Origin: Alphaproteobacteria bacterium
GTDB lineage: Bacteria; Pseudomonadota; Alphaproteobacteria; Rhodobacterales; Rhodobacteraceae
Reading direction: 5' to 3'
DNA length: 64,000 nucleotides
Assembly (NCBI GenBank): GCA_003331935.1
Contig: QOQE01000006.1
Coordinates: 1 to 64,000 of the forward strand
The translations under genes and the position numbers were made by a program. Each line of letters starts with the position of its first letter. Position 1 is the first letter of the stretch. Under the pieces are notes generated by a model that searched no databases, was not told where the DNA came from, and saw nothing but the letters and a program-made list of their open reading frames with translations. This document shows, in pieces, positions 46,619-56,111 of this stretch.

Positions 46619-47539
46619 ATGCAGATTTTCCTACCAATAGCTGATGTACCTGTTGATCTATTCGTTCTGCTTATACTTGGTGCTTCTGTTGGTTTTCTAT
46701 CCGGTGTTTTTGGCATTGGAGGTGGCTTTCTTATGACCCCGCTTCTAATATTCCTAGGAATACCTGCCGCTGTTGCAGTTGCAACGGAAGCAAACCAAAT
46801 AGCTGCATCGTCCTTCTCTGGGGTCTTAGCGCATCTAAAGAGACGGGCGGTTGATTTCAAGATGGGAAATATTTTGGTCGTTGGAGGCCTACTGGGATCT
46901 GCAGTTGGAGTAGAGATTTTTCGGATAATAAAGAGCTATGGGCAAATAGAGTTGTTTGTATCTCTTTGCTACATTTTATTTCTTGGTAGCATAGGGACTC
47001 TAATGTTTCTCGAAAGCTTATCCACGATACAAAGAGCTCGCAAGCCTCATAATATTTTAAAGCATAGAAAGAAACATAATTGGGTTCATGGGCTACCATT
47101 TAAAACAAAATTTAAAAGTTCTAAATTATACATAAGTGCTATCCCACCCGTAATTATCGGTTTTTTTATAGGTATTTTAGCATCTATTATGGGTGTCGGT
47201 GGAGGTTTCATATTGATACCTGCTATGATTTATATACTGGGCATGCCAACCAAAGTCGTAATTGGCACATCACTTTACCAGATAATGTTCATCACGGCAT
47301 TTACTACTTTCATGCATGCTACGCAAAACAAAACCGTCGATCTTTTACTTGCTTTAATTTTAATTGTTGGAGGTGTATTAGGGGCACAATTAGGTGCTAG
47401 GGTTACTGTTAAACTAAAGGCAGAGGAAATTAGAATTCTTTTGGCAATAATTGTTCTTTTGGTGTGCCTCAAGCTTGCCTTGGATTTAATAATGATGCCT
47501 AGTGAATTGTTTTCAATAACGTACAGTGGTCAATCATGA
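46619..47539 (+). CDS. Sulfite exporter TauE/SafE family protein
   Basis: 306 residues, about eight membrane segments in two DUF81 halves, each with a Gly-rich repeat: FGIGGGFLMTPLLIFLGIP near 34-52 and MGVGGGFILIPAMIYILGMP near 190-209. The family exports sulfite, sulfoacetate or related small organic anions; the substrate here is open. It overlaps the next gene by 4 bases. This TauE-plus-TIGR02186 pair is common in alphaproteobacteria. Confidence 0.88.
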   Translation: MQIFLPIADVPVDLFVLLILGASVGFLSGVFGIGGGFLMTPLLIFLGIPAAVAVATEANQIAASSFSGVLAHLKRRAVDFKMGNILVVGGLLGSAVGVEIFRIIKSYGQIELFVSLCYILFLGSIGTLMFLESLSTIQRARKPHNILKHRKKHNWVHGLPFKTKFKSSKLYISAIPPVIIGFFIGILASIMGVGGGFILIPAMIYILGMPTKVVIGTSLYQIMFITAFTTFMHATQNKTVDLLLALILIVGGVLGAQLGARVTVKLKAEEIRILLAIIVLLVCLKLALDLIMMPSELFSITYSGQS

Positions 47540-48285
47540 GAAAAATAATTGCTACCTTGATTTTTTCATTTTTCCTATCGACTTTCTGTTTGGGATCAGT
47601 CATATCCGATATCGACAGGTCTGATATAGAATTGTCCACACGATTTGATGGAACAAGTCTTTTGGTGTTTGGAGCTATCTCACCGGGAGATGATAGAGCA
47701 TCCTTATTAATAGAAGTTGTCGGTCCTTTAACATCAGTTGATATTAGAAAAAAGGTTCAACTTTGGGGGATTTGGGTTAATAAGAATATTGCACAATTTC
47801 GAGGTATACCAAGTTTTTACCAAATAAGTATTTCCAATCCCGAACACCCAGTTTTAAAAGAAATCGAGTACCAGAAATTGAAATCAATTTTTCATGACTA
47901 TCTTGAAACAAACTCCATATTGGAAAACGAAAATAGTGCAGAGCAATATCACAATGAGCTTGCTAGATTAAAGAAGAAACTGGGTAATTTGAGTATGTTC
48001 GAAGAGAAAATAAATGTAATCGATAATAAATTATTCTCATACAAAGTTAACCTTCCCAAAAAAATTTATCCGGGCGTATATAAGATTAAAATGACATTAA
48101 TCGATCAAGAAGGCATTGAGTTAAGCAATTCGGAGCAAAATGTTAACGTATCAAAGGTTGGCTTACAAAAGTTCCTGTCATCGAACTCAAAGAATAGTCC
48201 AGTTTTTTACGGATTATTTTCTGTGATAATAGCCCTTTTTCTTGGCTTTTCTGCAGCCCAATTATTTCGCTGGCTATACAGATAG
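47536..48285 (+). CDS. TIGR02186-type conserved membrane-anchored protein
   Basis: 249 residues. A signal peptide (IIATLIFSFFLSTFCLG) leads to a periplasmic domain, and a single C-terminal membrane segment (GLFSVIIALFLGFSAAQLF) follows with a short cytoplasmic end. The strings LLVFGAISPGDDRASLLIEVVGP and RKKVQLWGIWVNK match a conserved alphaproteobacterial protein always found beside TauE-type exporters. Its function is unknown. The ATGA overlap indicates translational coupling to the exporter. Confidence 0.75.
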   Translation: MRKIIATLIFSFFLSTFCLGSVISDIDRSDIELSTRFDGTSLLVFGAISPGDDRASLLIEVVGPLTSVDIRKKVQLWGIWVNKNIAQFRGIPSFYQISISNPEHPVLKEIEYQKLKSIFHDYLETNSILENENSAEQYHNELARLKKKLGNLSMFEEKINVIDNKLFSYKVNLPKKIYPGVYKIKMTLIDQEGIELSNSEQNVNVSKVGLQKFLSSNSKNSPVFYGLFSVIIALFLGFSAAQLFRWLYR

Positions 48286-48287
48286 TT

Positions 48288-49553
48288 TTAGGAAATGCTG
48301 ATACTAGCGTCCCTAGCATCTTCTATTGTTCTCAGTCCAGTTTTAGGAGCACCAACTAAGACAGCCATATTCCCTGGTTTATGAAGGTTATCCATCATTT
48401 TCGTATGTGCATTTGGTATTTTATGCCACGGGAATACTTCTGACATGCAAGGATCTATGCGTCTCTCTAACATTAATTGATTAGCTGCACTTGCTTGAAA
48501 AAGGTTGGCAAAATGGCTACCCTGAACCCTCTTTTGGTTCATCCACAAATACCTTGCGTCAAAAGTAAGATTATAACCAGTGGTTCCGGCGCATATCACG
48601 ACTATACCCCCTTTTTTTACCACAAAAACAGATACAGGAAATGTACTTTCGCCTGGATGCTCGAAAACCATGTCTACATTTACACCTTTGCCAAGAATAT
48701 CCCAAATTGCTTTTCCAAATTTTCTGGCTTCTCCCATCCATGTCCGAAACTCTGGGCTATTGACAGTAGGCATTTGGCCCCAACAATTGAAATCTTTTCT
48801 GTTAATTACTCCTTTGGCACCAAGACCCAATACAAAGTCTCTTTTATCTTCATCTGATATAACCCCTATCGCATTAGCTCCTGCTGTATTTATCAATTGA
48901 ATTGCGTAAGAACCTAATCCACCAGATGCACCCCAAACCAAAACATTTTGACCCGGCCGCAACTCATGTGGAGCATGACCAAAGAGCATTCTATACGCAG
49001 TGGCAAGCGTAAGGGTGTAGCAAGCAGCTTCTTCCCAAGTTAGATGCTTTGGCCGAGACATAAGTTGTTGAGATTGTACAGCTGTAAATTGACTAAATGA
49101 ACCATCAGGAGTTTCATATCCCCAAATTCGTTGACTTGGAGAATACATAGGATCTCCACCATTACATTGTTCATCATCTCCATCATCTTGATTGCAATGA
49201 ATAACTACTTCATCGCCAACTTTCCAACGATTTACTTTTTCGCCCACAGCCCAAACGATCCCGGAAGCGTCTGAGCCCGCAATATGGTAGTCGGCTTTGT
49301 GTACGTCAAACGGAGAAATAGGCTCTCCCAGACCAGCCCAAACTCCATTATAATTTACGCCAGCGGCCATAACGAAAACTAATACCCCATTGCTGTCAAC
49401 CTCAGGTGTGTCTACCACCTCAATTTGAAAACTCTTTTCGGGAACACCATGTCTTTCGCGTCTGATAGTCCACGCGTACATTTTTTCTGGTACGCGGCCA
49501 AGTTGAGGTATTTCCCCAACTTCATAAACTTTTTTTTCTCGTTCTTCAGACAT
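48288..49553 (-). CDS. ccr: Crotonyl-CoA carboxylase/reductase
   Basis: 421 residues, medium-chain reductase family. Ccr reductively carboxylates crotonyl-CoA to (2S)-ethylmalonyl-CoA with NADPH, the defining step of the ethylmalonyl-CoA pathway. Visible strings are IAGSDASGIVWAVGEKVNRWKVGDEV, the NADPH loop VWGASGGLGSYAIQL and FEHPGESTFPVS, which separate it from plain quinone reductases. It is convergent with the TIGR02186 gene and divergent from ecm, the next enzyme but one of the same pathway. Confidence 0.95.
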   Translation of the reverse strand: MSEEREKKVYEVGEIPQLGRVPEKMYAWTIRRERHGVPEKSFQIEVVDTPEVDSNGVLVFVMAAGVNYNGVWAGLGEPISPFDVHKADYHIAGSDASGIVWAVGEKVNRWKVGDEVVIHCNQDDGDDEQCNGGDPMYSPSQRIWGYETPDGSFSQFTAVQSQQLMSRPKHLTWEEAACYTLTLATAYRMLFGHAPHELRPGQNVLVWGASGGLGSYAIQLINTAGANAIGVISDEDKRDFVLGLGAKGVINRKDFNCWGQMPTVNSPEFRTWMGEARKFGKAIWDILGKGVNVDMVFEHPGESTFPVSVFVVKKGGIVVICAGTTGYNLTFDARYLWMNQKRVQGSHFANLFQASAANQLMLERRIDPCMSEVFPWHKIPNAHTKMMDNLHKPGNMAVLVGAPKTGLRTIEDARDASISIS

Positions 49554-49737
49554 TAACTTATCTATTTTTTCATTTTTATGGACGATTCTTAGAGCTATTT
49601 CAACTCAAATTTATCAAATTTTGGTGATTACATTAGAAACGTAGCCATTCCGTATATCTAGATTTAAATCTGATCAATTTTTTCGGAAAGAAAGATTTGA
49701 CTTGAAAAATTGTTTTTCTTCAATAAAACAAATTATT

Positions 49738-51687
49738 ATGAATTCCAAGCCTTGGATATTTAGAACTTACGCAGGTCACAGTTCGGCCGAAGCAAGTAAC
49801 AAGCTTTTCAAAGACAATTTAGGGAAAGGTCAAACAGGCCTCTCTGTAGCGTTCGATCTGCCAACTCAAACAGGCTATGATAGTGATCATCAACTTGCTA
49901 GAGGAGAGGTTGGTAAAGTTGGAGTCCCAATTAACCACCTGGGCGACATGCGCACTCTTTTCGATGACATTCCTCTTGATAAAATGAATACTTCTATGAC
50001 AATCAATGCAACAGCACCTTGGCTTCTAGCACTATATGTAGCATTAGCTGAGGAACAAGAGCTCAGAGTTGATGCGTTACAGGGTACTGTCCAAAATGAT
50101 ATTATTAAGGAATACTTAAGTAGAGGAACCTACATATTTCCACCGGACGATAGTTTGAATTTAATCGCAGATGTTACAGAATATTGCTATAAAAATATTC
50201 CCAAGTGGAACCCCATTAACATTTGTTCCTATCATCTCCAGGAAGCGGGAGCTACAATCGAAGAAGAGGTAGCCTTTGCAATCTCGACAGCTACCGCCGT
50301 ATTGGATAAAATTCGGCTAAGAGTTTCAGAAAACGAATTTCCCTTTATAGTCGGAAGAGTGTCCTTTTTTGTAAATGCAGGGATAAAGTTTATTAGTGAA
50401 ATATGTAAAATGCGTGCCTTTGTCGAGCTGTGGAATGAGATTTGTCTCGCCAAATATGGGGTCAAAGAGGAAAAGTTCAGAAGGTTTAGGTATGGAGTAC
50501 AGGTAAATAGCCTGGGGCTTACTGAACAACAACCCGAGAATAACGTATACAGAATATTGCTGGAATTATTAGCTGTAACCCTCTCAAAGAATGCAAGAGC
50601 AAGAGCGATACAGCTTCCTGCATGGAATGAGGCTATGGGACTTCCACGACCATGGGATCAGCAATGGTCTCTCAGAATGCAGCAAGTCTTAGCCTATGAA
50701 ACTGATCTTTTGGAGTATGAGGACATATTCGATCAAAACCCAGTTATAGACCAGAAAGTTAAAAAGATAATCGAACAAGTAAAGTTTAGGACAGAGAAAA
50801 TTGAAAAAATGGGAGGAACTGTAGCAGCTTTAGATTATATGAAACGGGCTCTAGTTTCATCTAACTCGAACAGATTATCTAAAATTGAAAATGGGGAAAC
50901 CACCGTTGTTGGAGTTAATAAATTTACTACTACTGAAGAAAGTGGCCTTTCTTCAGGGAACAGCAATAATGTTCAAGTAGTTGATAAAGAAATAGAGAAG
51001 GTACAAATTTCCTCGCTTTTGAAATGGAAAGAGGAAAGAGATGATGTGTTGGTTCAAACGGCTATAGAACAGCTTAAAGATGCAGCACGAAAGAAAGTGA
51101 ATATAATGCCAGCCTCTATTGAGGCTGCTAAAGCTGGCGTTACTACAGGCGAATGGGCTGATACAATGAGGGGAGTGTTTGGAGAATTCAGAGCACCAAC
51201 AGGGGTCACTGTTTCCAAATCTTTAGATAGCGAAAGCCTTCCACTATTGCAAAAGAAAGTGAAGGAAGTAAGCAAGAAGCTTAAGCGAAATATAAAAGTT
51301 TTAATTGGAAAGCCAGGTCTTGACGGACATTCAAACGGGGCTGAACAAATTGCTATGAGAGCCAAAGAAGCGGGATTTGATGTTGTCTATCAAGGAATTC
51401 GCCTTACTCCAAACCAAATAGTGAATTCTGCTCTAGAAGAATCTGTACACATTATTGGATTGTCAATATTGTCCGGCAGCCATCTTGAAATCTTAGAAGA
51501 TCTCACGAACTTACTTAAGACAAAAAAAATGACAAAAATTCCAGTAATCGTTGGTGGAATTATACCAGAACAAGATTTTGATAAAATTACCAAAATGGGC
51601 ATAAAGAGAATCTATACTCCAAAGGATTATGATCTCAATAAAATTATATCGGAAATGTCTGAATTTGTTGAGGAGAATGCCGCCTAA
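49738..51687 (+). CDS. ecm: Ethylmalonyl-CoA mutase (coenzyme B12-dependent)
   Basis: 649 residues from ATG 49738. The mutase barrel begins with WIFRTYAGHSSAEASNKL and has LSVAFDLPTQTGYDSDH and WNPINICSYHLQEAGAT. The C-terminal cobalamin domain holds the DxHxxG motif in GLDGHSNGAEQIA. The close match to ethylmalonyl-CoA mutase, plus the divergent ccr gene, favours it over methylmalonyl-CoA mutase. It converts (2R)-ethylmalonyl-CoA to (2S)-methylsuccinyl-CoA. An upstream in-frame TTG at 49702 adds 12 residues that do not look family-like, although AAAGA stands before it. No epimerase adjoins. Confidence 0.92.
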   Translation: MNSKPWIFRTYAGHSSAEASNKLFKDNLGKGQTGLSVAFDLPTQTGYDSDHQLARGEVGKVGVPINHLGDMRTLFDDIPLDKMNTSMTINATAPWLLALYVALAEEQELRVDALQGTVQNDIIKEYLSRGTYIFPPDDSLNLIADVTEYCYKNIPKWNPINICSYHLQEAGATIEEEVAFAISTATAVLDKIRLRVSENEFPFIVGRVSFFVNAGIKFISEICKMRAFVELWNEICLAKYGVKEEKFRRFRYGVQVNSLGLTEQQPENNVYRILLELLAVTLSKNARARAIQLPAWNEAMGLPRPWDQQWSLRMQQVLAYETDLLEYEDIFDQNPVIDQKVKKIIEQVKFRTEKIEKMGGTVAALDYMKRALVSSNSNRLSKIENGETTVVGVNKFTTTEESGLSSGNSNNVQVVDKEIEKVQISSLLKWKEERDDVLVQTAIEQLKDAARKKVNIMPASIEAAKAGVTTGEWADTMRGVFGEFRAPTGVTVSKSLDSESLPLLQKKVKEVSKKLKRNIKVLIGKPGLDGHSNGAEQIAMRAKEAGFDVVYQGIRLTPNQIVNSALEESVHIIGLSILSGSHLEILEDLTNLLKTKKMTKIPVIVGGIIPEQDFDKITKMGIKRIYTPKDYDLNKIISEMSEFVEENAA

Positions 51688-51700
51688 TTGCTTTCATTTT

Positions 51701-52477
51701 TTAGCTATTCTGCAGTTGTAATTTTTTTATCTCTGCAATAGCTTTTGCTGGGTTTAAACCCTTTGGGCAGGCTTTAGCACAATTCATTATTGTGTGGCAT
51801 CTGTATAATTTGAAAGAGTCATTTAAATCATCCAACCTTGCTTTTCGATCCTGATCTCTGCTATCGATTATCCAACGATATGCATGTAATAAGGCCGCTG
51901 GACCTAAATACTTATCACCATTCCACCAATAGCTCGGACAAGACGTTGAGCAACAGGCACACATTACGCATTCATATAACCCATCAAGTTGCTTTCTATC
52001 TGCTTCAGACTGCAGCCACTCCTCATTTGGCTCATCAGTAGAAGTTTCTAACCAAGGCTTTATGCTAGCATGCTGTTTGTAAAACTGGTTTAAGTCAGGA
52101 ACCAAATCTTTAATTACTGGCAAATGAGGTAATGGGTAGATGTTTATTGGGCCCTTGAACTCTTTCATTCCCTTAAGGCAGGCTAGTGTATTTACCCCTC
52201 CAATATTCATCGAACAAGATCCACAAATACCCTCTCTGCATGACCGTCTAAAAGTTAATGTTGGATCAATTTCGTTTTTTATTTTAATTAAAGCATCAAG
52301 AATCATTGGCCCACATTTATCCAAATCAACAAAAAACGTGTCCAAGCGAGGGTTTTCACTATCTTCTGGGTTGTAACGGTATATTCTCACTTCTTGCACA
52401 TTCTCTGCATCTGAAGGTTTTTCCCAAGTAATACCTTCTGTAACTCTAGAATTTTTTGGCAACCTCAATTCCACCAT
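51701..52477 (-). CDS. sdhB: Succinate dehydrogenase iron-sulfur subunit
   Basis: 258 residues. SdhB passes electrons from the flavoprotein to quinone through three Fe-S centres. The 2Fe-2S loop is CREGICGSC with a later Cys. The second domain has [17 protein letters not shown] and [14 protein letters not shown], which bind the 4Fe-4S and 3Fe-4S clusters. Length is normal for alphaproteobacteria. It is the last gene of sdhCDAB (gap of 3 bases after sdhA) and converges with ecm. Confidence 0.97.
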   Translation of the reverse strand: MVELRLPKNSRVTEGITWEKPSDAENVQEVRIYRYNPEDSENPRLDTFFVDLDKCGPMILDALIKIKNEIDPTLTFRRSCREGICGSCSMNIGGVNTLACLKGMKEFKGPINIYPLPHLPVIKDLVPDLNQFYKQHASIKPWLETSTDEPNEEWLQSEADRKQLDGLYECVMCACCSTSCPSYWWNGDKYLGPAALLHAYRWIIDSRDQDRKARLDDLNDSFKLYRCHTIMNCAKACPKGLNPAKAIAEIKKLQLQNS

Positions 52478-52480
52478 TTT

Positions 52481-54292
52481 TTAATAGACCCTTGCTTTAG
52501 GTTTAATTTTTGCAGTGTCTATTCCGCCATCTTTAATATCACTCAGAGGTTTAGTGATTACGTCTCTATAGCTAAGATTGACAAACCCGTTCTCTGAAAT
52601 TTTTGCCAGGGAATGTACTCGCCATTTCTCGTCATCTCTTTCGGGATGATCTTCTTGAGCATGCGCTCCTCTGCTTTCTTTACGCGCCTCAGCCGATACT
52701 ATAGTTGCCAAAGCATTAGGCATCAAATTAGTCAACTCCAAAGTCTCCATTAAATCAGTATTCCATATCATGGATTTGTCGGTAACATTTACATAGTCAA
52801 TGCCAGCAGCTATATCGGCCATTTTTTCGCAACCATCTGACAATGTCTTATCTGAACGAAAGACCGCTGCGTCGGATTGCATTGTTTTTTGCATTTTTAG
52901 TCTTAGCTCTGCTGTAGGAGTTTTACCCTTAGAAAATCTTAAATTATCCAACCTGCCTATTGCTTTATCAACCGAATTCTTATTAAGAGGCCTGTTGCTT
53001 TCGTCCTTATCTACAACCTCGGCAGCCTTAATTGCAGCTGCTCTTCCAAAGACAACCAAATCGATTAAGCTGTTAGAACCTAGACGATTTGCTCCATGTA
53101 CCGAAGCGCATCCCGCTTCACCAACTGCCATTAAACCAGGTAAAATTTTGTTTTGATCATGTTCGTCAGGACTGATTACCTCTCCCCAATAATTTGTTGG
53201 AATACCTCCCATATTATAGTGAACGGTTGGCAGCACTGGTATTGGGTCCTTATTTACATCGACACCAGCAAAAACTCTAGCGCTTTCTGATATGCCCGGA
53301 AGCCTTTCTGCTAACGTTTCGGGTGGAAGATGATTCAGATGTAGAAAAATATGGTCTTTTTCTGATCCAACTCCCCGACCATCTCTAATCTCCATTGTCA
53401 TACATCTAGATACAACGTCCCTGCTTGCTAAATCCTTGTATGTAGGCGCATATCTCTCCATAAACCTTTCACCGTCAGAATTAGTAAGATAACCTCCTTC
53501 GCCTCTGGCGCCCTCGGTAATAAGACACCCTGCTCCATAAATCCCTGTCGGATGAAATTGCACAAATTCCATATCCTGAAGAGGTAGCCCCTGCCTTGCA
53601 ACCATTCCATTGCCGTCACCAGTGCAAGAATGCGCAGATGTAGCGGAAAAGTATGCTCTACCATAACCCCCAGTTGCCAATACGACCATTTTAGCATTAA
53701 ACCTGTGTAATGTTCCGTCATCTAATTTCCAGGCTAAAATCCCCTGGCAAACACCATCTTCGGTCATTATTAAATCGATGGCAAAGTACTCGATAAAGAA
53801 CTCCGCGTTATTCTTTAGTGACTGACCATAAAGAGTATGCAGTATGGCATGGCCAGTGCGGTCTGCTGCAGCACACGTTCGTTGCACGGGTGGCCCCTCT
53901 CCAAACTCAGTGGTGTGTCCACCGAAAGGCCTTTGATAAATCTTTCCTTCTTCCGTTCTAGAAAACGGCACTCCATAATGTTCTAATTCATAAACCGCTT
54001 TAGGCGCCTCTTTAGCAAGGTATTCCATAGCGTCGCTGTCTCCCAACCAATCTGAACCTTTTACAGTATCGTACATATGCCAATGCCAATGATCAGGCCC
54101 CATATTTGATAACGATGCCGCAATTCCTCCTTGAGCTGCAACTGTATGACTTCTCGTAGGAAATAATTTGGTAACACACGCGGTTTTCAGACCCTGCTCA
54201 GCCATGCCCAGTGTAGCTCTCAAGCCGGCACCACCAGCCCCCACTACAACTACATCATAAACATGATCTGTAATTTCATATGAGCTCATCAA
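52481..54292 (-). CDS. sdhA: Succinate dehydrogenase flavoprotein subunit
   Basis: 603 residues. SdhA oxidises succinate to fumarate. The FAD motif is GAGGAGLRA at 18-26, and the covalent FAD attachment is at His49 in [11 protein letters not shown]. The substrate-site string [21 protein letters not shown], around residue 250-270, is intact, as is the catalytic Arg segment [17 protein letters not shown]. It starts with tandem ATGs and overlaps the sdhD end by 4 bases. Confidence 0.97.
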   Translation of the reverse strand: MMSSYEITDHVYDVVVVGAGGAGLRATLGMAEQGLKTACVTKLFPTRSHTVAAQGGIAASLSNMGPDHWHWHMYDTVKGSDWLGDSDAMEYLAKEAPKAVYELEHYGVPFSRTEEGKIYQRPFGGHTTEFGEGPPVQRTCAAADRTGHAILHTLYGQSLKNNAEFFIEYFAIDLIMTEDGVCQGILAWKLDDGTLHRFNAKMVVLATGGYGRAYFSATSAHSCTGDGNGMVARQGLPLQDMEFVQFHPTGIYGAGCLITEGARGEGGYLTNSDGERFMERYAPTYKDLASRDVVSRCMTMEIRDGRGVGSEKDHIFLHLNHLPPETLAERLPGISESARVFAGVDVNKDPIPVLPTVHYNMGGIPTNYWGEVISPDEHDQNKILPGLMAVGEAGCASVHGANRLGSNSLIDLVVFGRAAAIKAAEVVDKDESNRPLNKNSVDKAIGRLDNLRFSKGKTPTAELRLKMQKTMQSDAAVFRSDKTLSDGCEKMADIAAGIDYVNVTDKSMIWNTDLMETLELTNLMPNALATIVSAEARKESRGAHAQEDHPERDDEKWRVHSLAKISENGFVNLSYRDVITKPLSDIKDGGIDTAKIKPKARVY

Positions 54293-54615
54293 ACACCTAC
54301 AAATGCAATCTTTGCAACACTCAAAATACTGACTACAAATAGAGCGCTACAGAAGATAATATTTAAATTGATCCACAGTCTCCTGTAAACATAGTCTTCA
54401 ATAATAACTTGTAAACCCTGTTGAAGATGAAAAATTGTCGCTGTAATGAAAAAAAACATCATAAAAGAGTTGAATGGCTTAGCCAGTGAGTTCGACACTT
54501 GTTCAAATGTCATTCCAAAATTTTTGCTAAAAAAAATCACGAACCAGATAGTTAGTGGGGTGATTACTAAGGAACTAATCCTCGAATACTTCCAATGTTT
54601 AATACCTTCTGACAT
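54289..54615 (-). CDS. sdhD: Succinate dehydrogenase membrane anchor subunit SdhD
   Basis: 108 residues with three hydrophobic segments. The middle one carries the haem-side string [15 protein letters not shown], with a His-x-Gln-Gly-x2 pattern and the DY typical of SdhD. It anchors SdhAB and helps to form the quinone and haem b site. It starts directly after the sdhC stop and overlaps sdhA by 4 bases, so all four genes form one operon. Confidence 0.92.
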   Translation of the reverse strand: MSEGIKHWKYSRISSLVITPLTIWFVIFFSKNFGMTFEQVSNSLAKPFNSFMMFFFITATIFHLQQGLQVIIEDYVYRRLWINLNIIFCSALFVVSILSVAKIAFVGV

Positions 54616-54990
54616 TTAACTAACTAGAAATAGAATTGTTAGGAGTGTTAGCAGAAACGAACCAGCTACTGCTACCCATCCGCTGATGGCAACAGACCTT
54701 AAATTATAGCCGTAACCCATATCCCAATAGAGATGGCGTAGCCCCGTACAGAAATGATACCAAAGTGCCCAGAGAGAGGCGAGTAAAATCAATAAAATTA
54801 ATGGGTTATCAAGAAAATTGTTAAAATTATTAAAAGCATTTTCACCTGCAGCAACAGAAGCCAACCAAAGGACGACCAAAACAGTTCCGACGGAGAGACC
54901 AGCCCCGGTTATGCGGTGAAAGATGGACAACACCGAGGTAATCTGTGGCTTGTACACAGTCAAGTGGGGAGATAAAGGCCTATTATCCAT
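54616..54990 (-). CDS. sdhC: Succinate dehydrogenase cytochrome b556 subunit SdhC
   Basis: 124 residues with three membrane segments. The N-terminal signature RPLSPHLTVYKPQITSV continues into SIFHRITG, with the conserved Ser and Arg at the quinone site. The haem ligand region is CTGLRHLYWDMGYG near 86-99. It opens the sdhCDAB operon; 68 bases separate it from the mesaconyl-CoA hydratase gene upstream, which may be on the same transcript. Confidence 0.95.
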   Translation of the reverse strand: MDNRPLSPHLTVYKPQITSVLSIFHRITGAGLSVGTVLVVLWLASVAAGENAFNNFNNFLDNPLILLILLASLWALWYHFCTGLRHLYWDMGYGYNLRSVAISGWVAVAGSFLLTLLTILFLVS

Positions 54991-55058
54991 TTTAAAATCC
55001 TTGAAGTTATGTCAATTCAATATATATCCAAAAATTTTTTCTGCAAGTAAAGCGCTGG

Positions 55059-56111
55059 TTACAATTCCTTAGGAATTAATACCCAGTAATCAAAATCTAA
55101 AACAATATTTGGAAAATATCGTCCCTTATCATCTTTTATCTTCATTACAGAGCTTTTTTCTTTTGTGCCCACGCTTCTAAGTCTTAAAGCAGCTATATTT
55201 CGAACATTTAGATCGACCTTATCTAAAACTTCTGTCCAACAATAAATAGTGTCCTCAGCAAAAACGGGATTGGCGTGGGTACCGCCGTTTATCCCTAAAA
55301 TCATTTGCGCATTCTCCAATCCGTTGAAACTTAGTGCTCTAACCAATGATATTACATGACCTCCATAAACGAGTCTCTTTCTATCCTCACGAGAATTGAT
55401 ATCAAAATGCACTTTAGAATTATTTTGCCAAAGTCGCGTTGCAAAGAGATGATCTGCCTCACATATTGTATTTCCGTCTATGTGATCAATTAGATCACCG
55501 ACCTTGTAATCAACAAAACTCTTTTTTGATCCTGCGGCCGCAGTATCATAGCTCGAAAAATCAAGCTGCTCAGGAATGTTTAGCTCACCTCCATCCAAAG
55601 AAGTTTTCATAACAGGTAAGTGCGAAGGGGTGTTGTCTAAGCCAATAGTTCTCTTCTTCACCATAACCCATCGTTTATACTCCAAAATGATTTTTCCAGA
55701 TGAATTTTGCCCTATTGTCTTTACGTAGACTATTCCAGTTTTTCCATTTGAGTTTTGCTTCAGACCAATAATCTTGGATTCTACCGACAAGGTTTCCCCG
55801 GAATAAACAGTATTAGAAAATTTGCCTTCCGCATACCCAAGGTTAGCAACAGCATTAATAGATATATCTGGTACGGTTTTGCCAAAGATAGTGTGAAAAA
55901 CAATCAGGTCATCGAGTGGTCTATCTTTTAATCCACAGTTTATTGCAAACTCTTTTGAAGATTGAAGGGCAAACCTTGTTGGATAAATGGCTTTGTAAAG
56001 AGATGCATCTGCCTCGGTCAAAGTCCTGGGCGTTGCATGAGAAATTATATCTCCAACGACATAATCCTCAAAAAAACGACCCAAATTATTTTTAAGATCA
56101 CTCAAATTCAA
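55059..56111 (-). CDS. mch: Mesaconyl-CoA hydratase (beta-methylmalyl-CoA dehydratase)
   Basis: 350 residues, two MaoC-like domains (about 10-160 and 195-345). Strings such as GRFFEDYVVGDIISHATPRT, FGKTVPDISINAVANLGYAEG and VIGLKQNSNGKTG-like text (IIGLKQNSN) are those of alphaproteobacterial Mch. It hydrates mesaconyl-C1-CoA to (2R,3S)-beta-methylmalyl-CoA in the ethylmalonyl-CoA pathway. It overlaps the CitE-type lyase gene by 4 bases, which encodes the next step or a related one. Confidence 0.93.
   Translation of the reverse strand: MNLSDLKNNLGRFFEDYVVGDIISHATPRTLTEADASLYKAIYPTRFALQSSKEFAINCGLKDRPLDDLIVFHTIFGKTVPDISINAVANLGYAEGKFSNTVYSGETLSVESKIIGLKQNSNGKTGIVYVKTIGQNSSGKIILEYKRWVMVKKRTIGLDNTPSHLPVMKTSLDGGELNIPEQLDFSSYDTAAAGSKKSFVDYKVGDLIDHIDGNTICEADHLFATRLWQNNSKVHFDINSREDRKRLVYGGHVISLVRALSFNGLENAQMILGINGGTHANPVFAEDTIYCWTEVLDKVDLNVRNIAALRLRSVGTKEKSSVMKIKDDKGRYFPNIVLDFDYWVLIPKEL

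Noticed and set aside
49660-49671. 12-base palindrome AGATTTAAATCT upstream of ecm
   Set aside because: Purely AT-centred and short, with no half-site repeat or promoter fit. It is too weak to call an operator.
54490-54504. Exact GTTC-N7-GTTC, a LexA-box match
   Set aside because: It lies deep inside sdhD, far from any start, in an operon with no known damage link. I treat it as the chance match expected in a window this long.
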